Assembly (NCBI RefSeq): GCF_041022165.1
Contig: NZ_CP163302.1
Coordinates: forward strand, 1,116,001 to 1,180,000
Length of the DNA: 64,000 bases
Direction of reading: 5' to 3'
From: Sinomonas sp. P10A9
GTDB lineage: Bacteria > Actinomycetota > Actinomycetes > Actinomycetales > Micrococcaceae
Positions 1 to 8,808 of this stretch are shown piece by piece. The position numbers were made by a program, and so were the translations under genes. Numbering within the stretch: position 1 is the first letter of the stretch; each line of letters opens with the position of its first letter. The notes under the pieces are model-generated. The model ran no database searches. It saw only the letters and a list, made by a program, of their open reading frames with translations, and had not been told where the DNA came from.

Positions 1-1
1 C

Positions 2-1105
2 GAGGAGCTGTACCGCGCCTCGTTCGATGCCCAATTCGTCTCCGGCATGATCTTCCCGGTCATGAACTGGGTGAGCTACCTCGCCTACGTGGGAATCGCG
101 GTGGTGGGAGGCCTGCGGGTCGCCGCCGGCCAGATGAGCCTCGGCGACGCGACCGCGTTCATCCAGTACTCGCGCGAATTCACGCAGCCGCTCGGGCAGA
201 TCGCCGGCATGGCCAACATGCTCCAGTCCGGGGTGGCCTCGGCCGAGCGCACGTTCGAGCTGCTCGACGCCGAGGAGGAGGAGCCCGAGACAGCCACAGC
301 CCACCTGCCGGAGGTCACCGACGGCCACGTCGACTTCGAGCACGTCTCGTTCTCCTACTCGGAGGACAATCCGCTCATCGAGGACCTCTCCCTCACCGCC
401 GAACCGGGCCATACGGTCGCGATCGTGGGCCCGACGGGCGCCGGCAAGACGACTCTCGTGAACCTCGTGATGCGGTTCTACGAGATCCAGTCCGGGCGGA
501 TCCTTCTCGACGGCGTTGACATCCGTGACCTGTCCCGCGCGGAGCTCCGCTCGAAGGTCGGCATGGTGCTCCAGGACGCTTGGCTTTCCGGGGGCACGAT
601 CTACGACAACATCCGGTACGGCAACCTCGACGCCACCGAGGAGGAGGTCCTGACGGCCGCCAAGGCCACCTACGTGGACCGCTTCGTACGGGCGTTGCCG
701 GACGGGTACCAGACGGTCATCGACGAGGAGGGGACCAACGTCTCCGCGGGCGAGAAGCAGCTCATCACGATCGCCCGGGCGTTCGTCTCGAACCCGTCAC
801 TCCTCATCCTCGACGAAGCGACCTCGTCCGTGGACACCCGCACCGAGCTGCTCGTGCAGAAGGCCATGGCCGCGCTGCGGACGGACCGCACCTCGTTCGT
901 GATCGCGCACCGGCTCTCCACGATCCGGGACGCGGACACGATCCTGGTCATGGAGGCAGGCAAGATCGTCGAGCAGGGCCGGCATGAGGAGCTCATTGAG
1001 CGCGGCGGCGCCTACCACAGGCTCTACATGAGCCAGTTCGCCGGCGGGATCGACTTCGAGGCGGAGGCCGCGGCGGCCTCGGCCGGGGGAACGCGCCAGA
1101 CGTAG
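2..1105 (+). CDS. ABC exporter, fused membrane/ATP-binding subunit (C-terminal part)
   Basis: The reading frame is open from base 2, so this is the 3' part of a longer gene whose start lies outside the window. The first ~90 residues are the end of a type I exporter membrane domain, with one clear hydrophobic helix. The rest is a complete nucleotide-binding domain: Walker [11 protein letters not shown]-loop LQDAW, signature VSAGEK (a variant of LSGGQ), Walker [13 protein letters not shown] and switch His in IAHRLST. Enzymes of this type couple ATP hydrolysis to export of drugs, lipids or peptides. Such half-transporters often act as heterodimers with an adjacent partner, which would lie to the left. 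The substrate cannot be told. A strong hairpin follows the stop codon. Confidence 0.9.
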   Translation, partial: EELYRASFDAQFVSGMIFPVMNWVSYLAYVGIAVVGGLRVAAGQMSLGDATAFIQYSREFTQPLGQIAGMANMLQSGVASAERTFELLDAEEEEPETATAHLPEVTDGHVDFEHVSFSYSEDNPLIEDLSLTAEPGHTVAIVGPTGAGKTTLVNLVMRFYEIQSGRILLDGVDIRDLSRAELRSKVGMVLQDAWLSGGTIYDNIRYGNLDATEEEVLTAAKATYVDRFVRALPDGYQTVIDEEGTNVSAGEKQLITIARAFVSNPSLLILDEATSSVDTRTELLVQKAMAALRTDRTSFVIAHRLSTIRDADTILVMEAGKIVEQGRHEELIERGGAYHRLYMSQFAGGIDFEAEAAAASAGGTRQT

Positions 1106-1113
1106 CGGCGTCG

Positions 1114-1146
1114 GTCGGGACCGTCGTCATCCGCGACGGTCCCGAC
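1114..1146. terminator. Bidirectional hairpin terminator
   Basis: Perfect 13-bp arms (GTCGGGACCGTCG and its complement) enclose a 7-nt loop, followed on the plus strand by a short T-rich stretch (GCTTTCTT). It lies between the convergent ABC exporter (ends 1105) and ferredoxin (ends 1186), so it probably ends both transcripts. Confidence 0.75.
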
Positions 1147-1185
1147 GGCGGTGCTTTCTTCGATCAGAAGTGCCCGCCCGAGGTA

Positions 1186-1506
1186 TCAGCCCTCGGGGGC
1201 GAGCTCCACGAGGATGCCATCGTGCGCGGCGTCGTGTCCGATCTGGCACGAGAGGCGCGAGCCGCATTCGCGGAACCCCTCCGCGTCGGCCAAGAGCTCG
1301 GCCTCGTCGGCGCTGCGCTCGCCGAGGCGCGCGGCGACGGGCTCCTCGAGGTACACATGGCACGTCGCGCACGACGCCGTTCCGCCGCACGAGGCGAGCA
1401 CAGGCAGGTCGTTGTCGCGTAGGGTCTCCATGAGGGTCTGGTCCTCGTCCCAGACGAGCGAGTGGCGGGTGCCGTCGCGGTCGACGGCGATGATGGTCGT
1501 GGGCAT
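1186..1506 (-). CDS. 2Fe-2S ferredoxin, putidaredoxin/adrenodoxin type
   Basis: A 106-residue electron carrier. The cluster ligands are Cys40, Cys46 and Cys49 in CGGTASCATC and Cys87 in RLSCQIG, the spacing of vertebrate-type ferredoxins (putidaredoxin, terpredoxin) that serve bacterial P450s. It is the last gene of a minus-strand unit P450 - ferredoxin reductase - ferredoxin, 41 bp after the reductase. The inferred role is to pass electrons from the FAD reductase at 1548-2846 to the P450 at 2839-4251. Together they form a complete class I P450 chain. The size is normal for the family. Confidence 0.92.
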   Translation of the reverse strand: MPTTIIAVDRDGTRHSLVWDEDQTLMETLRDNDLPVLASCGGTASCATCHVYLEEPVAARLGERSADEAELLADAEGFRECGSRLSCQIGHDAAHDGILVELAPEG

Positions 1507-1547
1507 GTCAGTGGCCTTTCGGTGTGGTGGGCAGTGGGATCCGCGCC

Positions 1548-2846
1548 TCAGAGCGCGGCGGGCTCAAGGGGAGCGATGGCTTGGTCGAGCGGGAGGGACG
1601 GGTCGGCGGCGAGGCTCGGGTCGATCGTGGCGCGCTGGGCGACGAGCTTCTTGCCCGCGTTGAAGTCGGCGAGTGAGCCGACCGTGTCGACCGCGGCGAC
1701 CCGGCCGCCGCGCAGGTAGATGACGGAGAACTTCCCGTTGGCCGGGTCGCCACGCAGGAGAACGTCGTCGTCGGGATGCCGGACGCCGGCCGTCTGCAGC
1801 CGGACCCCGTGCTGGACGGTCCAGAACCACGGCACCTCGGGCGCGGGCGGCGCCTGCCCGGTGATGTCAGCGGCAATGGCCTCGGCCTGGGCCCGCGCGT
1901 TCTGGATGCATTCGAGGCGCTGGCTCGCGCCGTCGTACAGGCTCGCGAACCGCGTCGCGTCGCCGGCCGCGTAGATATCTGGGTCGGAGGTGCGTCCGCC
2001 GGCGTCGACGAGGATCCCGTCGGACGCCTCGAGTCCGGCGTCGGCCGCGAGACCCTGCTCGGGGATCACCCCGATCCCGGCGACGACGACGTCGGCACGG
2101 TGCCGCGCGCCGTCGGCCGTCACGACCCACTCGACGCGCCCGGCGCCGTCCGGGGAGCGGGTCCCTTCGAGCGCCGTGACGGCGGCACCGAAGCGGAACT
2201 CGGTGCCGGCGCGCCCGTGCAGGCCCTCGAAGAAGCGCGAGACGGGCTCGCTCGTCACACGGCTCATGACCCGGTCCTGGAACTCGAGCACGGTCACTCG
2301 GCAGCCGTGCTTGGCCGCCGCGGCCGCGACCTCGAGCCCGATGTACCCCGCACCGATGACGACGACGTGGCGCGCCGCGTCCTGGGCAGTGTCGGACGAT
2401 GGGGCGAGCTCGGCCGCGAGGCGGCGGGCGTCGGGGAGCGTCTTGAGCATCAGGACGCCGTCGAGGTCCGCGCCCGGGACGGTGAGGCGCCGGGGCGTTG
2501 AGCCGGTCGCGAGGATGAGCTTCACGTAGTGCAGGGCCCGGCCATCCGCGAGCCGCACCTCACGGCGACCGCGGTCGATCGAGGCGGCGGTTCCGTGGAC
2601 GCGTTCGATCCCGCGGGACTCGAACCAGGACTCCTTGCGCATAGGCACGGGCTCGGCCGGGGCGCCCGGCACCAGGAGGTCCTTCGAGAGCGGCGGCCGC
2701 TCGTACGGAAGCTGCCCCTCGGCGTCGATCAGGACGATCCTGCCCTCCCAGCCCCGTGACCGCAGACCGGCGGCGACGCCGACGCCCGCGTGGCCGGATC
2801 CGACGATGACCACGGCGGGACTGGCGGTCTGGATGTTCTCACGCAT
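1548..2846 (-). CDS. NAD(P)H:ferredoxin reductase (FAD-dependent, putidaredoxin-reductase type)
   Basis: A 432-residue two-dinucleotide-binding flavoprotein. The N-terminal FAD motif is VIVGSGHAGVG (about residues 14-24), followed by the ATGS stretch near 115, an NAD(P) motif VVIGAGYIGLE near 163 and a second FAD motif DIYAAGDATR near 290. A C-terminal reductase domain follows. This matches the rubredoxin/putidaredoxin/rhodocoxin reductase family, which moves electrons from NAD(P)H to a small ferredoxin. Its ATG overlaps the P450 stop codon by 8 bp (ATGCGTGA), implying translational coupling, and the ferredoxin follows directly. NADH rather than NADPH is usual for the family but is not shown here. 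Confidence 0.93.
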   Translation of the reverse strand: MRENIQTASPAVVIVGSGHAGVGVAAGLRSRGWEGRIVLIDAEGQLPYERPPLSKDLLVPGAPAEPVPMRKESWFESRGIERVHGTAASIDRGRREVRLADGRALHYVKLILATGSTPRRLTVPGADLDGVLMLKTLPDARRLAAELAPSSDTAQDAARHVVVIGAGYIGLEVAAAAAKHGCRVTVLEFQDRVMSRVTSEPVSRFFEGLHGRAGTEFRFGAAVTALEGTRSPDGAGRVEWVVTADGARHRADVVVAGIGVIPEQGLAADAGLEASDGILVDAGGRTSDPDIYAAGDATRFASLYDGASQRLECIQNARAQAEAIAADITGQAPPAPEVPWFWTVQHGVRLQTAGVRHPDDDVLLRGDPANGKFSVIYLRGGRVAAVDTVGSLADFNAGKKLVAQRATIDPSLAADPSLPLDQAIAPLEPAAL

Positions 2847-4251
2847 GGCGGACCTCCGCGGTGTTCTGGCTTGTAGTGTCCTGGCTTGCCGTGTTCTGGC
2901 TTCCAGTGCTCTGGCTTGCAGTGTTCTGGCTTGTGCCGTTGCGGGCTTCGACGGTCACAACGAGGCGCTCGGGCCCGGAGTTGGTCAGATTGTTGCCGCG
3001 CACGTACTCGATCTCGTGGGCGGGGTCCAGGGCGATGTGAGCGAGGCGGCGGCCCAGGATTTCGGTGGTGATCCGCGTCTCGAGCCGCGCGAGCGGCGCG
3101 CCGAGGCACGCGTGCACGCCGTGGCCGAAGCCGAGGTGTCCATTGGTGTCGCGGTCGATATCGAACTCGTCGGGGTTGGGGTACTTCGCCGCATCGTGGT
3201 TCGCGGCAGCGGGCATGAGCCGCACGATCGCGCCCTTCGGCAGGGTCACCCCCGCGACCTCGACCTCCTCGGTCGTGATCCGCGAGACGCGCTGGACCGT
3301 TCCCCGGTACCGCGCGAGTTCCTCGACGAAAGCGTCCGCGTCCGCTGGGTTTGCCTGGATCCGGTCCAGGAGCCCCGGCTGCTCCGTGAACACGCGGAAC
3401 GCGTTGGCGAGCAGGATCGTCGTCGTGTCGTGCCCGGCGATGAACACGAACGCGCACAGCTCCTTGGCCTCCTTCTCGGAGAGCTGCCCCTCCTTCCACA
3501 TGCGCGCGATGTGCCCGCCCACGGACTCGTTGCCCTCCGCGTAGAGGCGCTCCATCGTGTCCTTGAGGTACGCGAAGAAGGCGTTGGCGCTCTCCTCGTC
3601 GGTGCCTGTGCCCGGCGCGTTGCGGGCCAGACGGCCGAAGTAGCTGAAGGTCTCGTCGGACCAGAACTTCATCTTGTCGAAGTCCTCTGCCGGGACATCG
3701 AGCAGGGCGCTGATCGTGGACATGCTCAGGGGGATCGCGTACTCCTCGACGACGTCGCCCCCGCCGCGTGCGATGAGCTCGTCGAGGAGCTTCCCGGCGG
3801 TCTCGCGGATCCGATCCTCGAAGAGGTTGATGGCCTTGGGGGTGAACGCCTTCGCGACGATCTGGCGCAGGCGCGAGTGGTCCGGGGCGTCGATGAGCGT
3901 CAGGAACGTGAGGGGGACCGGCCTGACGACCTCCGAGGAGAAGACCTTCGGCGCCCGAAGCGCCTTGCGGACGTCGTCGAACCGGGAGATGAACCACACG
4001 TCCGAGACGGGCGACGCCGCCCGCAGCACCGGAGCGTTCTCGAGCATCCAGCGGTAGTGGGCGTACGGGTCACCCTGGCTGCCGTCGTCGACAACCTTGA
4101 ACGGCTCGAGGCCTTCGGGCCAGTCGAGCTCGTGGGAGTAGGGCGGCAGCTCGGGCGTTGCCAGGCGCACGACGGCGGTCTCCGCGCCTGGGCTGGGAGC
4201 GTCACCGGCGGCATCGGCCGTCACTCCGGTGAACGGGCAGGTGAGGGTCAT
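2839..4251 (-). CDS. Cytochrome P450 monooxygenase (bacterial class I)
   Basis: 470 residues from the ATG at 4251, which has a GAAGGAAC ribosome-binding site 7 bp upstream; the frame is open 11 codons further but that start lacks a site. Hallmarks are the I-helix oxygen-binding motif AGHDTT near residue 268, an ExxR pair in the K-helix region (EELARYR) and the heme-ligand loop FGHGVHACLG with the cysteine near 381. The ferredoxin and its reductase lie directly downstream, so electrons come through that chain. It heads this three-gene unit; a leader carrying a GATCACA/CTTCC..GGAAG motif is upstream. The C-terminus is unusual: after the normal end of the fold comes a polar tail of five SQNTA-like pentapeptides coded by a 15-bp tandem repeat. 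The substrate is unknown; the neighbouring KstD-like enzymes suggest a polycyclic or terpenoid compound (inference). Confidence 0.95.
   Translation of the reverse strand: MTLTCPFTGVTADAAGDAPSPGAETAVVRLATPELPPYSHELDWPEGLEPFKVVDDGSQGDPYAHYRWMLENAPVLRAASPVSDVWFISRFDDVRKALRAPKVFSSEVVRPVPLTFLTLIDAPDHSRLRQIVAKAFTPKAINLFEDRIRETAGKLLDELIARGGGDVVEEYAIPLSMSTISALLDVPAEDFDKMKFWSDETFSYFGRLARNAPGTGTDEESANAFFAYLKDTMERLYAEGNESVGGHIARMWKEGQLSEKEAKELCAFVFIAGHDTTTILLANAFRVFTEQPGLLDRIQANPADADAFVEELARYRGTVQRVSRITTEEVEVAGVTLPKGAIVRLMPAAANHDAAKYPNPDEFDIDRDTNGHLGFGHGVHACLGAPLARLETRITTEILGRRLAHIALDPAHEIEYVRGNNLTNSGPERLVVTVEARNGTSQNTASQSTGSQNTASQDTTSQNTAEVRHA
2861..2935 (-). repeat. Five tandem 15-bp units at the 3' end of the P450 gene
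   Basis: Five consecutive 15-bp units with consensus GTGTTCTGGCTTGCA on the plus strand lie inside the P450 reading frame. On the minus strand they encode five pentapeptides of the pattern (A/T/G)SQ(N/S/D)T. The units differ from one another by one to three bases. The copy number probably varies between strains. Confidence 0.9.
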
Positions 4252-4715
4252 GATGAGTTCCTTCCGGCCGCGGGCGCGCGGCATTGCACGCTATGCGGTC
4301 TCAAGGGGCTTCGGGGCGACTTCTGTGCCGCATCCCGTGACGCTGATCACGTCGTTGCATCGAGTGTGGCGTGCCCGTGGACCCGATCACAGGGACCCTT
4401 CCGGTGGTCGGAAGAATTGCCTCCCCGCCCGGGCCTCGAGCGGTGGCCACCCTGCCGAGGCCGGGTGCCCGTGAGGGCGACGTCGAGCCCTGTGGCCTCG
4501 AGATCGGGGATAGCCGGCAGCCAGAACTGCGCCGCGAGGCTCGCGTCTCGCTGTCCCGTGTCCTCAAGTACTGCTCTCGCGATGACGTCGGCCCGTAGCG
4601 CGCTTTGTCGCGAGACCTGAACTTGGCGAGAGGCCTGCGTCCGGGGAGGGGGCGGCGTTCGGCGAGGGACGGCGTCGTGCGCAGACACGGATCGCGGCGA
4701 GGCGGCCACTCGAGG
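4252..4715 (-). promoter_or_regulatory. 464-bp leader of the P450 operon with IclR-type operator motif
   Basis: I see no convincing gene here. A minus frame of 120 residues (4347-4709) has low-complexity Arg/Pro-rich ends and matches nothing I know. At 4385-4420 is GATCACA followed by the inverted repeat CTTCC-GGTGGTC-GGAAG (4398-4414) and AATTGC. A near copy lies upstream of the KstD-like gene at 12340-12370. I propose it as the binding site of one or both IclR proteins of this island; it lies about 135-170 bp upstream of the P450 ATG. Confidence 0.5.
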
Positions 4716-5504
4716 TTAGGGGGTCGCGGGCTGGCCGATCGTGCCGCGGAGGGCTCGGGTGGCGCCGTGGGCCGCCGTCGTGAGTGCGACGACTACCCGC
4801 GGGACGAGGTCGGCCTCGGTGCGGGGGAGGATCGCGTTGAGGGCCGCCGCGATGACCGGTCCCTCGGCCGTCCTCTCGGACCCGAAGACGGGAACGGCCA
4901 CGCCGATCCACTCGGTCCGACCGATGCCCGGGGGAGCCGCGAAGCCCTTCTGGCGGATGTCGGCGAGGGTCCGGCGGAGCGCGGCGGGGTCGGTGACGGT
5001 CTCCGGCGTGACCTTCTCGAGGGGCCCGGCCAGGGCTCGGGCCTGCACGGCGGCCTCGGAGAACGCAAGCAGGACGAGGCCGCTCGAGGAGGCGTGCAGC
5101 GGCATGCGCTGGGCGATGTTCGCGGCCGCGAGCGGCGATTCGGGCGCGGAGAGCCGCTCGACGTAGAGAGCGCTGCCGCGGTCGAGCACGGCAAGGGTGA
5201 CGTGGTGGTGGACCGCCGCCTGGACGTCCTCCATGAAGGGCAGGCAGGCCTCGCGGAGCGTGAGCGCGTGGGACGCGCGGTTCGCGAGTTCCCACATGCG
5301 CAGGCCGGGCCGGAGGTCGCCCGCGGAGTCGCGCTCGAGCAGCCCGTGGCGCAGGAGCTCGTCCGTGATTCGGTGCGCGGTGGTGAGCGGCAGCCCTGAG
5401 CGGCGGGCGAGGCTGCTCAGGCTCAGGGCCGCCGTGCTGCGGTCGAAGCAGCTGAGGATCCGCACCACCCTGCTGATGATGGAATCACGTGTGGGTTCGG
5501 GCAT
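4716..5504 (-). CDS. IclR-family transcriptional regulator
   Basis: 262 residues from the ATG at 5504; the frame extends further upstream but only through the SDR gene. The N-terminal winged helix-turn-helix (about 10-70: LSSLARRSGLPLTTAHRITDELLRHG) is followed by a GAF-like effector domain (IGRTEWIGVAVPVFG near 185-200). IclR proteins bind palindromic operators and respond to a pathway substrate or intermediate. It is the last gene of the seven-gene catabolic operon, starting 2 bp after the SDR stop codon, and so is co-expressed with the pathway. A paralogue (12397-13179) lies at the other end of the operon. Confidence 0.92.
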   Translation of the reverse strand: MPEPTRDSIISRVVRILSCFDRSTAALSLSSLARRSGLPLTTAHRITDELLRHGLLERDSAGDLRPGLRMWELANRASHALTLREACLPFMEDVQAAVHHHVTLAVLDRGSALYVERLSAPESPLAAANIAQRMPLHASSSGLVLLAFSEAAVQARALAGPLEKVTPETVTDPAALRRTLADIRQKGFAAPPGIGRTEWIGVAVPVFGSERTAEGPVIAAALNAILPRTEADLVPRVVVALTTAAHGATRALRGTIGQPATP

Positions 5505-5506
5505 GG

Positions 5507-6256
5507 CTAGACGGCAGTGTAGCCGCCGTCTACGGCGAGGATCGTGCCCACGACGAAGGAGGCCGCGTCCGAGGCGAGGAACGCGATGGCCTCGGCGATC
5601 TCCTCGGGCCGGGCGAGCCGTCCGATCGGCTGGCTCGCGGCGATGCCGCCGCGCACGTCCTCGGGCAGGCCGGCGACGAGGGGCGTGTCCGCGTACCCGG
5701 GTGCGACGGCGTTGACTCGGATCCCGCTCGCCGCGTACGTCACGGCGGTGGACCGCGTCAGGTTCGCGACGGCCGCCTTGGCGGCGGAGTACGAGGAACT
5801 GTTGCGCTGCCCCACGGTGCCGAGGATCGAGGACACGTTGACGATCGCCCCGGACCCGGCAGCGACCATGTGCCGCAGGGCGTGCTTGCCGCACAGGGCA
5901 ACGCCGGTGAGGTCGATCTCAACGACGCGCCGCCACGCTGCGACATCGAGTTCGTGCAGGGGCGCCTTCGGCTCGGCGATGCCGGCGTTGGCCACGAGCA
6001 CGTCGAGCGAGCCGAACTCGGTGGCCGCGCGGTCCATGAGCGCAGCGACCGAGTCCTCGTCCGTCACGTCAGTGCGTACCCACAGCGCGCGGTGACCGGC
6101 GTCGCGGAGGGAGCGCGCGACGTCGTCCGCCCCCTCCGCGACGTCCCCGATCACCACGGCGGCGCCGCGCCCGGCGAGCAGCCTCGCGGTCGCCTCCCCG
6201 ATGCCCGACGCCGCGCCGGTCACCACCGCCACCCGGCCGGCGAATGCCTCGCTCAC
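5507..6256 (-). CDS. Short-chain dehydrogenase/reductase (SDR)
   Basis: 249 residues from a GTG directly adjoining the upstream SDR stop codon. Classical SDR features are the cofactor motif TGAASGIGE near residue 15, NAG at about 90, catalytic Ser in NVSSILG near 140 and Tyr-x3-Lys as YSAAKAA near 156-160. An acidic residue after the second strand (IGDVAEG) suggests NAD(H) use. Family members oxidise secondary alcohols or reduce ketones. In this operon it likely acts on a hydroxylated intermediate, and may work beside the SDR at 6257-7036 with a different regio- or stereospecificity. Confidence 0.93.
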   Translation of the reverse strand: MSEAFAGRVAVVTGAASGIGEATARLLAGRGAAVVIGDVAEGADDVARSLRDAGHRALWVRTDVTDEDSVAALMDRAATEFGSLDVLVANAGIAEPKAPLHELDVAAWRRVVEIDLTGVALCGKHALRHMVAAGSGAIVNVSSILGTVGQRNSSSYSAAKAAVANLTRSTAVTYAASGIRVNAVAPGYADTPLVAGLPEDVRGGIAASQPIGRLARPEEIAEAIAFLASDAASFVVGTILAVDGGYTAV

Positions 6257-7036
6257 CTAGGCGTCCTGCCGCAGGTTGTTCCCCGCGGTCTCGCCGCCGT
6301 CGATCGCGAGGTTCGCGCCGGTCATGAAGCTCGACTCGTCCGAGGCAAGGAACAGGATGAGGTCCGAGATCTCCTGCGTCTCGGCGTCACGGCCCAGCGG
6401 AATCTGCCCGAAGCCGCGCGCCAGGCCCGCCGTCATAGGCGTCTTGACCGAGCCCGGGTGCACCGAGTTGACCCGGATGTTGTACGGACCGAGGTCCATC
6501 GCGCTCGTCTTGGTGAGCCCCTGGACCCCCCACTTCGCGGCCGCGTAGGCCGCCCGGTTCTTGAACCCGACGAGCCCGGCGATCGAGGAGATGTTGATGA
6601 TCGACCCGCCCGAGGCCTTCATGGCCGGCACTGCGGCCTTCATGCCCAGGAAGTTCCCGGTCAGGTCGATCTCGATGGTGCGGCGCCACTCGTCGACGTC
6701 TGCGTCCTCGACGCTGCCGCGCGTGAAGATCCCAGCGTTGTTGACGAGCACGTCGAGCGTCCCGAAGCGTTCGACGGCGGCATTCACCGCGCGCTGCCAA
6801 CTTTCGTAGTCCGTGACGTCGAGGTGGACGAAGAGGGCGACGTCGCGCCCGATCCCGGTGTTGGACTCAGCATTGATCTTCTCGGCGAGGGTGCGGCCCT
6901 CGTCGTCGAGCAGGTCGGCGATGACGACGCTCGCGCCGTGCTCCGCGAGGACCTGCGCGTGCGAGGCACCCATGCCGCGGGCCGCACCCGAGATGAGGGC
7001 GACCTTCCCGGCGACTCGATCCGATACCGGGGTCAT
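6257..7036 (-). CDS. Short-chain dehydrogenase/reductase (SDR)
   Basis: 259 residues from the ATG at 7036, which overlaps the stop of the flavoprotein gene upstream (ATGA); longer frames only run through that gene. The motifs are SGAARGMGASHA for the cofactor, VNNAGIF, INISSIAG for the catalytic Ser and YAAAKWG for Tyr/Lys. It ends with a normal SDR C-terminus (SSFMTGANLAIDGGE). The sequence resembles the 3-alpha/20-beta-hydroxysteroid dehydrogenase branch, which is consistent with KstD-like neighbours, though SDR subfamily calls by eye are weak. It is the fifth gene of the operon. Confidence 0.93.
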   Translation of the reverse strand: MTPVSDRVAGKVALISGAARGMGASHAQVLAEHGASVVIADLLDDEGRTLAEKINAESNTGIGRDVALFVHLDVTDYESWQRAVNAAVERFGTLDVLVNNAGIFTRGSVEDADVDEWRRTIEIDLTGNFLGMKAAVPAMKASGGSIINISSIAGLVGFKNRAAYAAAKWGVQGLTKTSAMDLGPYNIRVNSVHPGSVKTPMTAGLARGFGQIPLGRDAETQEISDLILFLASDESSFMTGANLAIDGGETAGNNLRQDA

Positions 7037-8790
7037 CGTGCGGCCTCCTCGGTGACCTCGAGGCCTCGCTCCACGTCGCGCCTGATCCCCCTCGCGGCCG
7101 CGAGGCGGGCGACATCGCGCCCCGCCCGGTACCCGAACACGAGCGCCGCGCCGATGTGCGAGCCATACCCCGGGTACCCGCCGCCGAACACGCTGCGCGC
7201 GGCCGCGCCGACCGCGAAGAGGCCCGGGATCGGGGCGCCTTCCTCGGTGACGACCACGTTGTCGCGGTCGACGGCGATGCCCGCGAACGTGCCGAGGTCG
7301 CCCATCTGGATCTTGGCGGCGTAGAACGGGCCCTTGTCCAGAGGCGCCAGGTTGGGATTGGGCTTGTGGTCCATGTCCCCGCGGAAGTGGTTGTACTCGG
7401 TCGAGCCACGCCCGAACTCGGGGTCCTCGCCGGCGCGTGCGCCCACGTTGAATTCGGCCACCGTCTCCTTGAGGCCAGCGGCGTCGACGCCGATCTTGCT
7501 TGCGAGCTCGTCCAGCGTCGGTCCCTTGACCAGATAGCCGGTCTTGTAGAAGTAGCCCCGCGGCATGGGCCACGGCTTGGCGTAGCCGATCCCGTACTTG
7601 TGCATCGTCTTCGCGTCACCGATGACCCACCCGAAGGTCTTGTCCTCGCCCGCGTTGTGCGCGATCATCGCCCCGCCGAAGTCGTGGTAGCTCAGGGCCT
7701 CGTTGCCGAAGCGCTTGCCATGGCGATCCACGGCGATGAGACCGGGCAGGCCGATGGCCCGCAGGTGCGGGAAGAGGCGCTGGCGCCCGTCGCGGTAGCG
7801 GAATACCGTCACTGGGGCCCACGAGCCGACGGAGGACACGCCGTCGTCGATCCGCCCGCCGGCGGCCAGGGCCAGGGTGGCCGCGTCGCCGCCGTGGCCG
7901 ACCGTGGGCGTGAAGTGGTCGTCGCCCTTGGCGTCGTGCGGGAAGTACTGCCTGCGCAGCTCGGCGTTGCCCGAGAACCCGCCCGCGGCCAGGACGACGC
8001 CGAGCTTCGCCTCGACCCGCACGGGGTGCTCGCCGCCGAGCACCGCCCCGGTGACCGCGCCGTCGTCTCCTCGCGTGAGCGAGACGACGGGCGAGGATGT
8101 CCACATCCGCACGCCCGCGTCGTAGGCGCTCTTGACCATGAGGGTCATGAGGGCGTTTCCGTTCGTGCGGAGCACGGGCCGGCGGTAGCGTGCGGTGTCG
8201 AGCCACGTGCGCAGGAGCTTCTTCGCGACGTACACGAAGGACTTCACGGACTGGTTGACATGGACGAACTCATTCATGTCGGGTCCCACCTGCGGCATGT
8301 ACCCGAACACCGTGTAGGAGGACAGGTAGGGCTGCATGAGCAGGCGCTTGTCGCCCAGGATGCGGGCGTCGGTGTCCTTCGGCAGGATCGCACGGCCGCC
8401 GAGGCGGGCGCCCGGGAGGTCCATCTGGTAGTCGGGCGCCTTCTCGGGGTAGACGAACTCGACGTCGGTCTCCCGCTCGAAGAAGTCCAGCGCCTCGGGG
8501 ACGGCATCGAGGAACTGCGCGACGCCGTCGGCGTCGTACGTCCCGGGAGCGAGGTTCTTCAGATAGGTCTCGACCTCGTCGCGCGTGTCGCCTGCCGCGG
8601 CGCCCACCCTGTTGCCCGGAACCCAGGCCCATCCCGCGGAGATTGCGGTGGTACCGCCGAAGTACTGCTCCTTCTCGGCGACGATCACGCTCAGGCCCTG
8701 GCTGGCCGCCTTGAGCGCGGCGGCCATGCCCGCGGCTCCGGATCCGACGACGAGGACGTCGCAGGCTGCTGTCTTCTTCACTGGTGTCAT
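7033..8790 (-). CDS. FAD-dependent dehydrogenase, 3-ketosteroid delta-1-dehydrogenase / fumarate reductase type
   Basis: 585 residues. It opens with the FAD motif CDVLVVGSGAAGMAAALKAA and the downstream GGTTAISAGWAWVPGN stretch typical of the KstD/flavocytochrome c family. It closes with IPGLFAVGAAARSVFGGGYPGYGSHIG, where family members carry the flavin-contacting YPG loop. The family removes two hydrogens to form a C=C bond next to a ketone, or does the reverse. Length fits KstD-like enzymes. A second, divergent member lies in the same operon (10520-12274), so two successive or alternative desaturations are likely. It starts 18 bp after the MFS gene and overlaps the SDR gene by 4 bp. Exact substrate unknown. 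Confidence 0.9.
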   Translation of the reverse strand: MTPVKKTAACDVLVVGSGAAGMAAALKAASQGLSVIVAEKEQYFGGTTAISAGWAWVPGNRVGAAAGDTRDEVETYLKNLAPGTYDADGVAQFLDAVPEALDFFERETDVEFVYPEKAPDYQMDLPGARLGGRAILPKDTDARILGDKRLLMQPYLSSYTVFGYMPQVGPDMNEFVHVNQSVKSFVYVAKKLLRTWLDTARYRRPVLRTNGNALMTLMVKSAYDAGVRMWTSSPVVSLTRGDDGAVTGAVLGGEHPVRVEAKLGVVLAAGGFSGNAELRRQYFPHDAKGDDHFTPTVGHGGDAATLALAAGGRIDDGVSSVGSWAPVTVFRYRDGRQRLFPHLRAIGLPGLIAVDRHGKRFGNEALSYHDFGGAMIAHNAGEDKTFGWVIGDAKTMHKYGIGYAKPWPMPRGYFYKTGYLVKGPTLDELASKIGVDAAGLKETVAEFNVGARAGEDPEFGRGSTEYNHFRGDMDHKPNPNLAPLDKGPFYAAKIQMGDLGTFAGIAVDRDNVVVTEEGAPIPGLFAVGAAARSVFGGGYPGYGSHIGAALVFGYRAGRDVARLAAARGIRRDVERGLEVTEEAAR

Positions 8791-8808
8791 TCCTGTTCGT
8801 GTTGTGGG

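Noticed and set aside
2861..2935. Regular repeats that could look like a CRISPR array
   Set aside because: Units are 15 bp without spacers and are an in-frame part of the P450 gene.
2635..4620. 661-codon plus-strand frame across the P450 gene
   Set aside because: It is antisense to a P450 with all its motifs; long opposite-strand frames are a by-product of the high GC content. The same holds for 7156-9606, 29500-31533 and 58561-60438.
4347..4709. 120-codon minus-strand frame in the P450 leader
   Set aside because: Low-complexity Arg/Pro-rich ends, no ribosome-binding site, no recognisable family. Its centre looks protein-like but cannot be supported.
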